From UBA5794 sp963714375 (GTDB lineage: Bacteria; Actinomycetota; Acidimicrobiia; Spongiisociales; UBA5794): a stretch of DNA of 64,000 bases. Each line of letters starts with the position of its first letter. The first letter of the stretch is position 1. The notes beneath the pieces are model-generated. The model was not told the DNA's origin and made no database searches. It worked only from the letters and a program-made list of their open reading frames with translations. The stretch lies in assembly GCA_963714375.1 (NCBI GenBank), contig CAVQOG010000006.1, positions 62,001 through 126,000 of the forward strand, given 5' to 3'. A program made the position numbers and the translations under genes. This document shows positions 50,096-58,330 of the stretch, in pieces.

Positions 50096-50875
50096 CTACT
50101 TGGTCACGGTGCCACTGAAGGTCAATGTCCCTTGTGCCACGTCGATTCGGGTTACGGACACGACGCTGTGTCCTGCCAGGAGCGCCTTTTCGATGCCATC
50201 GGCGATGAGGTCGGCGAGGCCGCCTGGGAGAGGGAGTCGACCGAGCTGCCCCTCGATGATCTCCAACTCGAGATTTCCATTGACGATCTCCGGCACGACC
50301 ACGGCGCGGGCAGGAACACTGAGCGGCCCCATCTTTCCGTAGCCGCGCATGATGATCTCGCCAGCAGATGTGAACTTCACTTCGGGGTCGCGAATGGTCA
50401 CGCCGAGGTCCATTCCCTTCGTCAGGATCGAACCGATACCATCTTGGGAGTCGATGAGCTCCTTCCACGATGCGACGTCGGTCGTCGAGGACTTGTTGAT
50501 CATGTCGATCTGTCCAAGGTCACCGGTTCCCCCTGCGTCCTCGATCTGTCCACTGAGAAGTGTTGCTATTGCGAGAAAGCTCGTGACCTCCTCGTCGGTC
50601 ACCTGGATCGTGATGCTCTTCGTTCCCGGTGCGTCCCCAACTGATGTCTGGACCTTCTTGACAAGAGAAATTGCAGCCTCACCCGAAACCGGGACAGGTT
50701 CTCCATCGTCGGGAAGGGAGGCGCCAATGGTGACGAAAAAGACGACCGCCAGGACTGCCACCCCGATGAGGATCGGAACCAGACGTCTGCGAAGCCAACT
50801 TGTCCCGCTTGAGGCCGCTGAACGCCCGAGCATTGCAAACGGATTCGGATTCCGATTCTGATTGTTCGTATTCAT
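50096..50875 (-). CDS. Single-pass membrane protein with large extracytoplasmic domain, function unknown
   Basis: A 259-residue protein with a Asn-rich N-terminus, one helix at about residues 33-52 (LVPILIGVAVLAVVFFVTIG) and a secreted domain of about 200 residues ending VTRIDVAQGTLTFSGTVTK. The repeating strand pattern (ITIQVTDEEVTSFLAI, GVTIRDPEVKFTSAGEIIMR, LELEIIEGQLGRLPLPGG) recalls DUF2140/LmeA-type lipid-binding tubular domains, but this is only a resemblance. ATG 50875 is set by GGAGGAG 7 bases upstream. Not linked to its neighbours by overlap. Confidence 0.75.
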   Translation of the reverse strand: MNTNNQNRNPNPFAMLGRSAASSGTSWLRRRLVPILIGVAVLAVVFFVTIGASLPDDGEPVPVSGEAAISLVKKVQTSVGDAPGTKSITIQVTDEEVTSFLAIATLLSGQIEDAGGTGDLGQIDMINKSSTTDVASWKELIDSQDGIGSILTKGMDLGVTIRDPEVKFTSAGEIIMRGYGKMGPLSVPARAVVVPEIVNGNLELEIIEGQLGRLPLPGGLADLIADGIEKALLAGHSVVSVTRIDVAQGTLTFSGTVTK

Positions 50876-50988
50876 GGGCATCTCCTCCCTTGCCCCGAAT
50901 CTAGCTTGTCGGACGAGCATCGAAGATCGACTGCGGATCATCGACGGTCGGTTGCACTTCGCCGGGGTTTGTCGGTCGTCGGTCACAA

Positions 50989-50994
50989 TATGCT
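50989..50994 (+). promoter_or_regulatory. -10 element, leaderless promoter of the HhH-GPD gene
   Basis: TATGCT ends 6 bases before the GTG at 51001. It decides the GTG as the start. Confidence 0.5.
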
Positions 50995-51000
50995 TGCTCG

Positions 51001-51768
51001 GTGTCCGATCACGCAGCACTTGTCAATGCCATCCTCACCCATGGAGCACTATTGGCTGCGAACGAGCAGACAGGGGTCAATGGTGTCTTCACGAAGGACT
51101 CGGACGCGAACCGTCTGCTCATCGAGGATCCGTTTGCGTTTCTCATCGGGGTGATCGTCGACTATCAGATGCCGGCTGAACGGGCGTGGATACTCCCATA
51201 CCGGCTGAAGGAACGGCTGAGTGGGTGGGGCCCGGAGTATCTGGCCAACAACTCAAGCGAAGTTCTTGCTGCCTTTGCCGAACCGCCCAAACTGCATCGG
51301 TTTCCCAACCAGACGCCGAGGTTCGTCGTGGCCGGGTCCAGACGTGTGATCGATGATTACCACGGTGAAGCCGCGTCGATCTGGTCGGACGCGCCGACAG
51401 CTGCGGTCCTTCAGGATCGTCTGCGGGCATTTGTCGGTATCAGCCAGAAGAAAGCTGCAATGGCCGTCGAGCTGCTTGAGCGTGATCTCGGTGTGGTTGT
51501 TGTGGGTCTCGAAGGCTCAGACGTTGCGTACGACGTGCACTTGAGACGGGTGATGCTTCGAACAGGTCTGGCCCAACGGGACAACGTCGACCACATCGTG
51601 GATGTCGCCCGAGCACTCCACCCGCAGCGCCCGGGTGAGCTCGATTTCCCGGTGTGGGATATTGGTCGGTCGTGGTGCCACAAGACGGACCCCGTCTGTG
51701 GCGAATGCGTACTGGCTGGGCTGTGTCCGCAGCACATCGCAGCGGGCAACTTTGTCCGCGGCGCCTAA
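51001..51768 (+). CDS. HhH-GPD base-excision DNA glycosylase with [4Fe-4S] cluster (endonuclease III-like)
   Basis: A 255-residue DNA repair enzyme of the endonuclease III/MutY fold. The helix-hairpin-helix area reads LRAFVGISQKKAAMAVELLE; the catalytic-Asp region is SDVAYDVHLRRVM; the C-terminal loop CHKTDPVCGECVLAGLC has C-x6-C-x2-C-x5-C, the classic cluster spacing. The usual catalytic Lys of the HhH is not obvious, so activity may be monofunctional. The TAA stop overlaps the TAG of the convergent gene (CTAA at 51765-51768). Confidence 0.9.
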   Translation: MSDHAALVNAILTHGALLAANEQTGVNGVFTKDSDANRLLIEDPFAFLIGVIVDYQMPAERAWILPYRLKERLSGWGPEYLANNSSEVLAAFAEPPKLHRFPNQTPRFVVAGSRRVIDDYHGEAASIWSDAPTAAVLQDRLRAFVGISQKKAAMAVELLERDLGVVVVGLEGSDVAYDVHLRRVMLRTGLAQRDNVDHIVDVARALHPQRPGELDFPVWDIGRSWCHKTDPVCGECVLAGLCPQHIAAGNFVRGA

Positions 51769-52455
51769 GCCAGCGAATACTTGATGGTGTTTCCTGCCTT
51801 GCCGACTGCTTGGATCCCACCGATCTCCCGAAGACAATACGCGGTCTGTTGAGCGACCCGACGATTGATGCCAGCGGCCGATCGCGATCTCAGCTGTGGT
51901 AAACGATGTCTTGAGACCCGGCGGCAGTAGACCGACGAGATCCTTCACCGACTCGAGCGTGGTCGAACTGTTCACCGTGAGCAGTCGGCGCTCGAGAACG
52001 CTCCACCCCTTCCGTCGCCATGATGCCCCCGGGGTGTGATGTCGTAGTTCTTCTTCCTCGGTCAGGAGGACCTCAATCTCGAGATTCGGCAACGAGACGT
52101 AGTCGGTAAGCGAGACAAGCTCGGAAAACACGTCATACAGGCTTCCGTGACGGGGTGACCGCCGACGGCTGATGGACGTCCCGTCAGCTTCCACCTTGAC
52201 GATCCACCGATTCATGGCGATCGGATGGACAATGCGAATCGTGTGTCCCCCATCAAGAAGCACTTGCAGCTTCCCCTTCATCGATGAGAAACTCCGTGTC
52301 TGAATCTCGATGAGGAGGTCGTCCCTGACAATGTCGATGACGAACCCCTCGACAGGAGTCTCGACACGGTCTCCGGGTTCGGCGTACCACCGCTTCAATG
52401 CGGCGTGAAGCGGCCCTTCCCTCAGAGTGCCGATAGTGGAATGTGTTGGAGCCAT
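51765..52455 (-). pseudogene. Frameshifted gene: nuclease-like N-terminus plus winged-helix C-terminus
   Basis: Reading from the ATG at 52455, the protein opens MAPTHSTIGTLREGPLHAAL, has VIDIVRDDLLIEIQTRSFSSMKGKL (a PD-(D/E)XK-like D...ExQ core, in parts) and runs to FTTAEIAIG. At 51876-51880 (GGCC on the plus strand) the frame changes by one base: only the next frame continues the winged helix as RRVAQQTAYCLREIGG and VGKAGNTIKYSLA, ending in TAG at 51765-51767. Removing one C restores a single ORF whose stop meets the convergent stop, so a one-base insertion (mutation or sequence error) is likely. TACGAT ends 6 bases before the ATG. Confidence 0.75.
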
Positions 52456-52461
52456 CCCGAA

Positions 52462-52467
52462 ATCGTA
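52462..52467 (-). promoter_or_regulatory. -10 element, leaderless promoter of the frameshifted gene
   Basis: TACGAT ends 6 bases before the ATG at 52455, supporting this start over an in-frame GTG at 52476. Confidence 0.5.
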
Positions 52468-52524
52468 GGCCTTCACCTCTCCGCCGTCGTGTCACCAACA
52501 GTGCCAGGGTATTTGGTCAGGGAC

Positions 52525-53169
52525 CTACGACGACATGGCGAGGGCGGTGATGTGTGCAACAACCTCTTCGATTGCCATCTCGCCGGTGTCGATGATCACC
52601 GCATCGTCGGCAGGGCGGAGTGGCGATGCGACGCGGGTTGAGTCGGCGTAATCGCGCTGTGCGAGGGCGTCCGCGATCTCTTCGACCGACTTGCCCCCAG
52701 CCTCAGAATCAGAAGCTCTTCGGGTCGCTCTCACCATGGGTGAAGCGATCAGGTAGACCTTGAGCGGAGCGTCAGGAAACACGATGGTCCCGATGTCTCG
52801 CCCTTCGACCACTGCTCGACCGTCGTGGTTCTCGACCCATCGCCGTTGCATGTTGACCACCTCGGCTCGCACCAAGGGATGGGCAGACACGGCGCTCACA
52901 GCCCTTGTGACCGCGTCTGATCGGACGTCGAAGGCCACAGTGCGTCCGTCAAGGAGGACGCCACGGTCGTCGTAGTCGATGGAGTGACCCGACAACTCGG
53001 ACAGCACCCCGGACTCGTCGAATGGATCGACTCCTGCCTCAAGCACCGCAAGGGTTGCCGCGCGATACGTTGCCCCGGTGTCGAGTAGTGCCAGTCCGAG
53101 GATCTCAGCAACACGTCGAGAGACTGTTGATTTGCCGACCCCGCTCGGGCCGTCGATGGCTATGACCAC
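52525..53169 (-). CDS. cmk: Cytidylate kinase
   Basis: A 214-residue kinase that phosphorylates CMP and dCMP. P-loop GPSGVGKSTVSRRVA, LDTGATYRA (CMP-binding), VEGRDIGTIVFPDA and the LID segment RRASDSEAGGKSVEEI with DYADSTRVASPL are present. It overlaps aroA by 10 bases and ends the aroA-rluB-scpB-scpA run, in the same order as in M. tuberculosis (where aroA is elsewhere). Confidence 0.96.
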   Translation of the reverse strand: MVIAIDGPSGVGKSTVSRRVAEILGLALLDTGATYRAATLAVLEAGVDPFDESGVLSELSGHSIDYDDRGVLLDGRTVAFDVRSDAVTRAVSAVSAHPLVRAEVVNMQRRWVENHDGRAVVEGRDIGTIVFPDAPLKVYLIASPMVRATRRASDSEAGGKSVEEIADALAQRDYADSTRVASPLRPADDAVIIDTGEMAIEEVVAHITALAMSS

Positions 53170-54443
53170 ATGCCCTCCAGCGTCTCGTAGAAGTCAGGCC
53201 ATGAGACGGCAGCGATTCCCGAATCGATGATTTCCACCTCACCGGACGAACGCGTCGCAGCCACTGCTGCCGCCATCGCAATCCGATGATCGTGGAACGT
53301 CTCAACAGTTCCTCCGTTGAGGAATCCGGTCCCCACGACATCGAACCCGTCTTCGGTCGTAGCAATTCCCCCTTCAAGGGCCACAAGCATCTTCTCGATT
53401 GCATCGATCCGATCCGATTCCTTCACCCGGAGCTCGCCCGCATCGCGAACGGTCGTGATTCCATCGGCATACGCCCCGACGACGGCCACAAGGGGTAGTT
53501 CGTCAAGGGTCGAGGCGACGAGATCACCAGCCACATCCACGCCCTGAAGTGTTCGACCGGTCACCTTGACATCTCCGACAGGGTCACCACCGACCGTATC
53601 CGTCACGACAATCTCAACGCCAGCTCCCATGTTGTCGAGGATCTCAAGGAATCCAATGCGACCCGGATTGAGCGATATCCCCGGGGTCGCTACCTGCGAC
53701 CCGGGGGATATAGCGGCGGCCGCCCAAAGGAACGCCGCAGCCGACGGATCACCGGGGACATCGAAGCGTGCAGGGGGGATCTTTCCCGGATCAATACGGA
53801 ACCTTGTTCGGGTCTCCCAGTCGCCGAGCCCGACCGCCCGCAGCCAGCGTTCCGTGTGGTCACGGAATCCCGGTGGACTGTCAATCGTCGAGGACCCCAC
53901 ACACCCGAGGGCGGCGAGTTCGAACGCTGTACGAACCTGTGCCGACGCGGTGTTGATCGCGATATCGGCTGGACAAACCGCCTCGGCTCCACCGACGCTG
54001 AGAGGTGGGAATCCATCGCTCGTCGCTATCACTCCCCCAAGACCCTGCAAGGGATCCACCAAGCGGGTCATAGTTCGCGCGGTAAGGGAAGTGTCTCCGA
54101 TCAGTTCTACTGTCAGGTGCGACGTCGAGAGAATTCCAGCAAGCAGCCGCATGGTGGTACCCGAGTTGCCACAATCGATGGGGTCGACTGGTTGCGCCCA
54201 GGCCTGCACGCCGGGTGACCGGACCTGCTCGCCGCTTGTTCCAGCGTCTATTCCAACACCGAGCGTCCGCAACGCCATCGCAGTCGCCGCGACATCCAAG
54301 CCCATGGAAAGCCCTGTCACCAAGCTGTCGCCTTCAGCCATCGCGGCAAACAACAGCGCGCGATGGGACAGAGACTTGTCGCCAGGTACCTGAACGGATG
54401 CCGCGAACGTGTCGGTCGTCCCGGTGATGGTGCGATTGATCAT
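53160..54443 (-). CDS. aroA: 3-phosphoshikimate 1-carboxyvinyltransferase (EPSP synthase)
   Basis: A 427-residue enzyme of the shikimate pathway joining shikimate-3-phosphate and phosphoenolpyruvate. The substrate motifs are VPGDKSLSHRALLF, CGNSGTTMRLLAG, and late ELRVKESDRIDAIEKML (Lys-Glu-Ser-Asp-Arg) and FHDHRIAMA (in parts). It is class I- or II-like not decided here; the GNSGTTMRL form has Thr after Gly as in many Actinobacteria. It overlaps rluB by 4 bases and cmk by 10. Confidence 0.95.
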   Translation of the reverse strand: MINRTITGTTDTFAASVQVPGDKSLSHRALLFAAMAEGDSLVTGLSMGLDVAATAMALRTLGVGIDAGTSGEQVRSPGVQAWAQPVDPIDCGNSGTTMRLLAGILSTSHLTVELIGDTSLTARTMTRLVDPLQGLGGVIATSDGFPPLSVGGAEAVCPADIAINTASAQVRTAFELAALGCVGSSTIDSPPGFRDHTERWLRAVGLGDWETRTRFRIDPGKIPPARFDVPGDPSAAAFLWAAAAISPGSQVATPGISLNPGRIGFLEILDNMGAGVEIVVTDTVGGDPVGDVKVTGRTLQGVDVAGDLVASTLDELPLVAVVGAYADGITTVRDAGELRVKESDRIDAIEKMLVALEGGIATTEDGFDVVGTGFLNGGTVETFHDHRIAMAAAVAATRSSGEVEIIDSGIAAVSWPDFYETLEGMWS

Positions 54444-55159
54444 GCGGTCTCATCAGCCTTCTTGTAGATCGACCGGATCTCCTCGATGGTGAGTGGACGG
54501 TGACTGCCAGCTGTGAGCGTTCGATCGGTGATTCCGGCTATCGAGACACGGACGAGCCGATCAACCTCGAGTCCCACCGCTTCGAAGAGCCTGCGGACCT
54601 CGCGCTTCCGACCCTCGGTCATCACGACCTCAACCACTGATCGATCGCCGTGAGTCGACACGATCCGTGCCTTCTTGGCACGAGCGAATCCGTCGTCAAG
54701 CTTGACGCCGTCGAGCAAAGCTGTTGTGTGTTTCGATGTGGCAACCGTCGTCGTCATTGCCTGATACACCTTTTCAATGCCGTAGCGGGGATGCGTCACT
54801 CGCAATGCAAGGTCTCCATCGTTCGTCAGCAGCATCAGCCCTTCTGAGTGCAGGTCGAGTCGACCGACCGGCTTCGTGACCGGTTCCCTCGGCACCAGGT
54901 CCGTGACGACCGGACGGCCTTGGGGATCATGCATTGTGGACACCACTCCAGTCGGCTTGTAAACGAGCCACGTTCGCAGTTCGGGGTCAAGGGGCAGACG
55001 AACACCATCGACCTCCACCACAACGTGAGCCGGATCGATGCGATCACCAAGCGCTGCCACATTCCCATCCACCGTCACTCTCCCGCGCTCGATGAGGATG
55101 TCAGCCTTCCGGCGGGAAGCGATGCCGGAACGTGCGATCAGCTTGTTGAGTCGTTCGAT
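54440..55159 (-). CDS. rluB: 23S rRNA pseudouridine synthase RluB-like, apparent ATC start
   Basis: About 239 residues. The S4 RNA-binding domain reads ERLNKLIARSGIASRRKAD and ILIERGRVTVDG; the synthase part has the catalytic motif PVGRLDLHSEGLMLLTNDGD (Asp in GRLD) and EGRKREVRRLFEAVG. The first ATG/GTG/TTG in frame (GTG 55078) would cut off the S4 domain. Upstream to the nearest in-frame stop there is no standard start; an ATC at 55159 has GGAG 5 bases before it and gives the expected (M)ERLNKL terminus. It overlaps scpB by 22 bases and aroA by 4. An altered ATG or a sequence error is also possible. Confidence 0.88.
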   Translation of the reverse strand: MERLNKLIARSGIASRRKADILIERGRVTVDGNVAALGDRIDPAHVVVEVDGVRLPLDPELRTWLVYKPTGVVSTMHDPQGRPVVTDLVPREPVTKPVGRLDLHSEGLMLLTNDGDLALRVTHPRYGIEKVYQAMTTTVATSKHTTALLDGVKLDDGFARAKKARIVSTHGDRSVVEVVMTEGRKREVRRLFEAVGLEVDRLVRVSIAGITDRTLTAGSHRPLTIEEIRSIYKKADETA

Positions 55160-55716
55160 GATGACTCCGGTCGCATCGGCATCTCAAGTGTCTCAACGAT
55201 CTCTGAGGGCGGCACGTGATCAGCGAGCGGGGGAAGGTTGGCGACGGACGGGACACCCATCTTTTCGAGGAACAAAGATGTCGTTCCATAGAGGATGGCC
55301 TGGCCGGGCCCAGGGGCGGTTCCGATCTCATGAACCAATCCGCGTCGTTCAAGGTTCTTGAGTGCGTGATCTGAATCGACACCCCTGATCTCGGTGACTT
55401 GGCCCCGCGATACCGGCTGTTTGTACGCAACGACTGCAAGTGCCTCCATCGAGGCGTTCGTCAGTTTGCGCGCTCGATCGGAGGTTGCATATTTTTCGAG
55501 ATAGGGAAGTACCTCAGCATCGGTATAGAGGCGCCAACCACCCGCCACATTGCGCAGAACGATGCTGTGGTGCGCTCCGAGTTCGTCTCCGAGAGTATTC
55601 AGGGCTTCATTCACGTCGGCAAGCGGCATCTCGGCGACCTCGGCGAGTTCCTCGGTGGTAACCGGTTCCTCTGCCACAAAGAGGATTGCCTCGATGATTC
55701 GACTGAGGTCGTTCAT
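55138..55716 (-). CDS. scpB: Segregation and condensation protein B
   Basis: A 192-residue winged-helix protein, partner of ScpA in the SMC condensin. RIIEAILFVAEEPVTTEELAEV, GGWRLYTDAE, LTNASMEALAVVAYKQPVSRGQV and LFLEKMGV (in parts) are family landmarks. ATG at 55716 overlaps the scpA stop (ATGA); its 3' end lies inside the S4 domain region of rluB. Confidence 0.95.
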   Translation of the reverse strand: MNDLSRIIEAILFVAEEPVTTEELAEVAEMPLADVNEALNTLGDELGAHHSIVLRNVAGGWRLYTDAEVLPYLEKYATSDRARKLTNASMEALAVVAYKQPVSRGQVTEIRGVDSDHALKNLERRGLVHEIGTAPGPGQAILYGTTSLFLEKMGVPSVANLPPLADHVPPSEIVETLEMPMRPESSSNDSTS

Positions 55717-56489
55717 GATGCCTCCTCCATCCCCAACACGGCATTGAACCGGCGGTCAGCTGCGGTCTTGTCGTATCGAATATCGATTGTCGCTGATGCC
55801 TCTTCCTGGCTGATTCGCACGATGCCCCACCGTGCGAGTTCAAGCAATGCGAGGAAGTAGGCAACCACCTCGGCGTCACGGGTGCAGTGCGCAACAACAT
55901 GATCGAAATCGGCTGTCACGATCGATGCCATCCGACCCTGGAGATCAACCATTGCATCCTGGACCGATGGGAGATCGAGGTCGAGGTGATCGATATCTGG
56001 ATCAACGATCGGCATCGTGAAAACTCGTTCGGCGATGGCGGCAAATCCCGCGACATCCGTTGGAATGATGACTTCCGGCATAAGCCCAGAACCGATTCCT
56101 TCGAGTCCTACTCGGCGTGGCAGGAAACGTTCGGAAGCCTCCATGCGGTGTCGAATCACCGCAGCGACATCTTTGAAGGTCAGGGCGGCAAGGAGCCGAG
56201 CGAGGAGTCTGTCCCGTTCCTCGGCGAGTGCGAGTTCTTCGTCGAGGTCGAACGGTTCGTTGTCTGGAAGGAGATGTCGTGCCTTGATCTGAATTAGCGT
56301 GGACGCTATCAAGAGGAATTCGCTCGCGACCTCAATATCGAGTTCCTGCATTTCATCGATGAACGCCACGTATTCATTGACGATGCCTACGAGACTCAAC
56401 TCAGTGATGGCGAGCTGATGGGACGTGATCAGTTGCAGGAGGAGATCGAGGGGTCCCTCGAACACCCGAGTCTTGACTTCGAATGACAT
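55713..56489 (-). CDS. scpA: Segregation and condensation protein A
   Basis: A 258-residue kleisin that bridges the SMC heads. The N-terminal FEGPLDLLLQLITSHQLAI and EYVAFIDEMQELDIEVASEFL, then a middle acidic linker and a C-terminal winged helix (FLALLELARWGIVRISQ, in parts) match ScpA. The ATG at 56489 has a TAGCAT ending 8 bases upstream and no good Shine-Dalgarno, so a very short or no leader is likely. In M. tuberculosis a ParA gene precedes scpA; here an HD-domain gene does. Confidence 0.94.
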   Translation of the reverse strand: MSFEVKTRVFEGPLDLLLQLITSHQLAITELSLVGIVNEYVAFIDEMQELDIEVASEFLLIASTLIQIKARHLLPDNEPFDLDEELALAEERDRLLARLLAALTFKDVAAVIRHRMEASERFLPRRVGLEGIGSGLMPEVIIPTDVAGFAAIAERVFTMPIVDPDIDHLDLDLPSVQDAMVDLQGRMASIVTADFDHVVAHCTRDAEVVAYFLALLELARWGIVRISQEEASATIDIRYDKTAADRRFNAVLGMEEAS

Positions 56490-56548
56490 TGGGAGCCATG
56501 CTATTGCTGTCGCATCTGTTGACCGCGTGTTTCCACGATTCGGCCGGG

Positions 56549-57004
56549 TCAGATCCGATCCGCAGCTGCGAGGCGCTCCCATGATTCAGCGTCGATTCCT
56601 TGTGGAGCGGGGTCAGGATATGTGCGGGTGAAGAGCACCGTGAAGTCAGACGCACCGGCAACTGCGAGCATTTCGGCACCTATGGGACCGTGATCACGAT
56701 AGATCGCCCATGTCCCTGCGACGGGGATATGGCATGCGACCAGGACGGTCACGCATGATCGTGAGACGGGCCCTATGGGTGCAGCGACCTTTCCGATGTC
56801 GTGCATCAGGGCAGTTTCGGCGAGCCGAGGATCGCTTCCTGCGCGCATATGAACGTCAAATGCGTGCCGTTGGTCGGCCACCGTCATGGTGAAGAACAAA
56901 TCAGCAAGCGACGGAGAGAGGAGCGCCGAGACCTGCTCGGCCTCGGTAGGCGTCAGTGGTGTTGCTGTGAGGTGTCCGATGAACCGTTTGATCAGGTGGA
57001 TCAC
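56549..57004 (-). CDS. HD-domain protein
   Basis: A 151-residue protein with the HD metal-dependent phosphohydrolase pattern: ADQRHAFDVHMRAG (first His), LMHDIGKVAAPIG (His-Asp pair) and YRDHGPIGAEML plus the late FTRTYPDPAP. Small stand-alone HD proteins of this type have unknown substrates. The GTG at 57004 (MIHLIKRFIGHL) follows the stop of the zinc-finger gene by 4 bases; earlier codons lie within that gene, so the shorter form is taken. Confidence 0.8.
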   Translation of the reverse strand: MIHLIKRFIGHLTATPLTPTEAEQVSALLSPSLADLFFTMTVADQRHAFDVHMRAGSDPRLAETALMHDIGKVAAPIGPVSRSCVTVLVACHIPVAGTWAIYRDHGPIGAEMLAVAGASDFTVLFTRTYPDPAPQGIDAESWERLAAADRI

Positions 57005-57008
57005 AGCG

Positions 57009-57359
57009 TCAGGAAGCAGACGCCTTGCACGAGACGCATCGGGTGGAGTTCGGCCTGAATTCAAGGCGAGCAACGGCGATCGGTTTGGCGCAATCCACAC
57101 AAATGCCGTAGTTGCCTTTCTCCATCTGTTCGAGTGCCGCGTCGATGTCGTCGAGTTCCGTTTTCAGGTTCTCAATGATGGTGAGCGTCTCATTGCGCTC
57201 GGCGGTCGCGGCGCCTGCATCTGCGAACGCGTCCTCGAACTCCATTTCACCGGTGAACTCACCTCTCTCATCCGCTCCAAGTTCTTTGAGTTGGCGGACG
57301 AGCGCGATCCGCTCGTTGTCGAGTGCTGTTCGTGCCTGATCAAGATTGACGACTGTCAT
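57009..57359 (-). CDS. TraR/DksA-type C4 zinc-finger protein
   Basis: A 116-residue protein: an N-terminal coiled-coil-forming half (ARTALDNERIALVRQLKELG) with a DksA-like acidic middle, and a C-terminal zinc finger YGICVDCAKPIAVARLEFRP ... RCVSCK with four cysteines. DksA proteins bind RNA polymerase in the stringent response; small actinobacterial relatives may do the same (inference). ATG 57359 is preferred (GAGGGA upstream) to the ATG one codon earlier. Confidence 0.87.
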   Translation of the reverse strand: MTVVNLDQARTALDNERIALVRQLKELGADERGEFTGEMEFEDAFADAGAATAERNETLTIIENLKTELDDIDAALEQMEKGNYGICVDCAKPIAVARLEFRPNSTRCVSCKASAS

Positions 57360-57427
57360 CATTCCCTCGTGGTCATGGCGGGGCCTTGTCGCGCCCAACG
57401 ATACCGTGACGGGTGTCCGAACAGGGT

Positions 57428-58330
57428 TCAGGTTCCTCTCGGGTGGCTGGCGATGATCACCTCTCGGAGATGTTCTGGCGAGACCTTTGTGTAGATCTGG
57501 GTCGTGGAAAGGCTCGCGTGTCCAAGCAACTCCTGGACGGTTCGGAGATCAGCGCCACCTTCGACCATGTGGGTAGCAGCTGAATGCCGCAAGACGTGGG
57601 GCGAAAGCCTCCTCTCGTCAATTCCGGCTGCGGAGCCGTGGGATCGGACAATTCTCCATACGGATTGGCGAGAGAGCCGATTGCCGCGGGCGGTGAGGAA
57701 CAGCGCCCCTGGGTCGGCTCCCGGGATCCGAAGCTCGGTTCTGATTGGTAGCCAGCGACCCACCGCATCAATCGCATAGCTACCAACAGGCACGATCCTC
57801 TGCTTGTTGCCCTTCCCTGTCAGCAGGACCGTCCTGGTCTCGAGATCGATGTCGTGGAGATCGGTTCCGGTCATTTCCGATACGCGACACCCGGTGGCAT
57901 AGAGGAACTCAAGGATGCCTCGATCCCTGATGCCGAGAGGTGTCTCGTCGTCCGGTACGTCGAGAATTCTTGTCACTTCGTTGACACTGAGCGCCTTGGG
58001 AAGCGACGACGGACGAGTTGGGACACCAATGGTCGCTGTCGGATCGTCTGATCGGAGACCCTCAACCACCATGAATCGGTGATATGCCCGAATCGAGGCG
58101 AATTTGCGAGCAATGGAGGCATCAGAGAGCCCCTTCTTGCGCAGCGATGCCAGATGAGTTTGGATGCCTGCGGAGTCCCAGGGTGTGCCATGAGCACGGG
58201 TCGTTGCGGCATATTGAACGAGGTCGCGGCGATAGGCCACAACCGTGTTTGTTGCCAATCCCCGCTCTGCGCCGAGCGATGCGAGGAAATCATGTGCGTG
58301 CTCAGGGAGTTCGTCGTTGTGCATGAGCAA
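57428..58330 (-). CDS. xerD: Tyrosine recombinase XerD-like
   Basis: A 300-residue site-specific recombinase for chromosome-dimer resolution. N-terminal SAM-like core-binding domain (residues about 8-95), then catalytic residues in ATGCRVSEMTG (Arg), TGKGNKQR (Lys), SPHVLRHSAATHM (His, Arg), LLGHASLSTTQIYT (His, nucleophile Tyr). All are intact. It lies after the NUDIX gene with a 29-base overlap, the same order as Rv1700-xerD in M. tuberculosis, so it is the housekeeping enzyme, not a phage integrase. ATG at 58330 or 58324. Confidence 0.94.
   Translation of the reverse strand: MLMHNDELPEHAHDFLASLGAERGLATNTVVAYRRDLVQYAATTRAHGTPWDSAGIQTHLASLRKKGLSDASIARKFASIRAYHRFMVVEGLRSDDPTATIGVPTRPSSLPKALSVNEVTRILDVPDDETPLGIRDRGILEFLYATGCRVSEMTGTDLHDIDLETRTVLLTGKGNKQRIVPVGSYAIDAVGRWLPIRTELRIPGADPGALFLTARGNRLSRQSVWRIVRSHGSAAGIDERRLSPHVLRHSAATHMVEGGADLRTVQELLGHASLSTTQIYTKVSPEHLREVIIASHPRGT

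Noticed and set aside
57428..58330. Phage or island integrase
   Set aside because: The recombinase sits in the conserved pyrG-NUDIX-xerD order with no phage genes around it, so it is the housekeeping XerD type.
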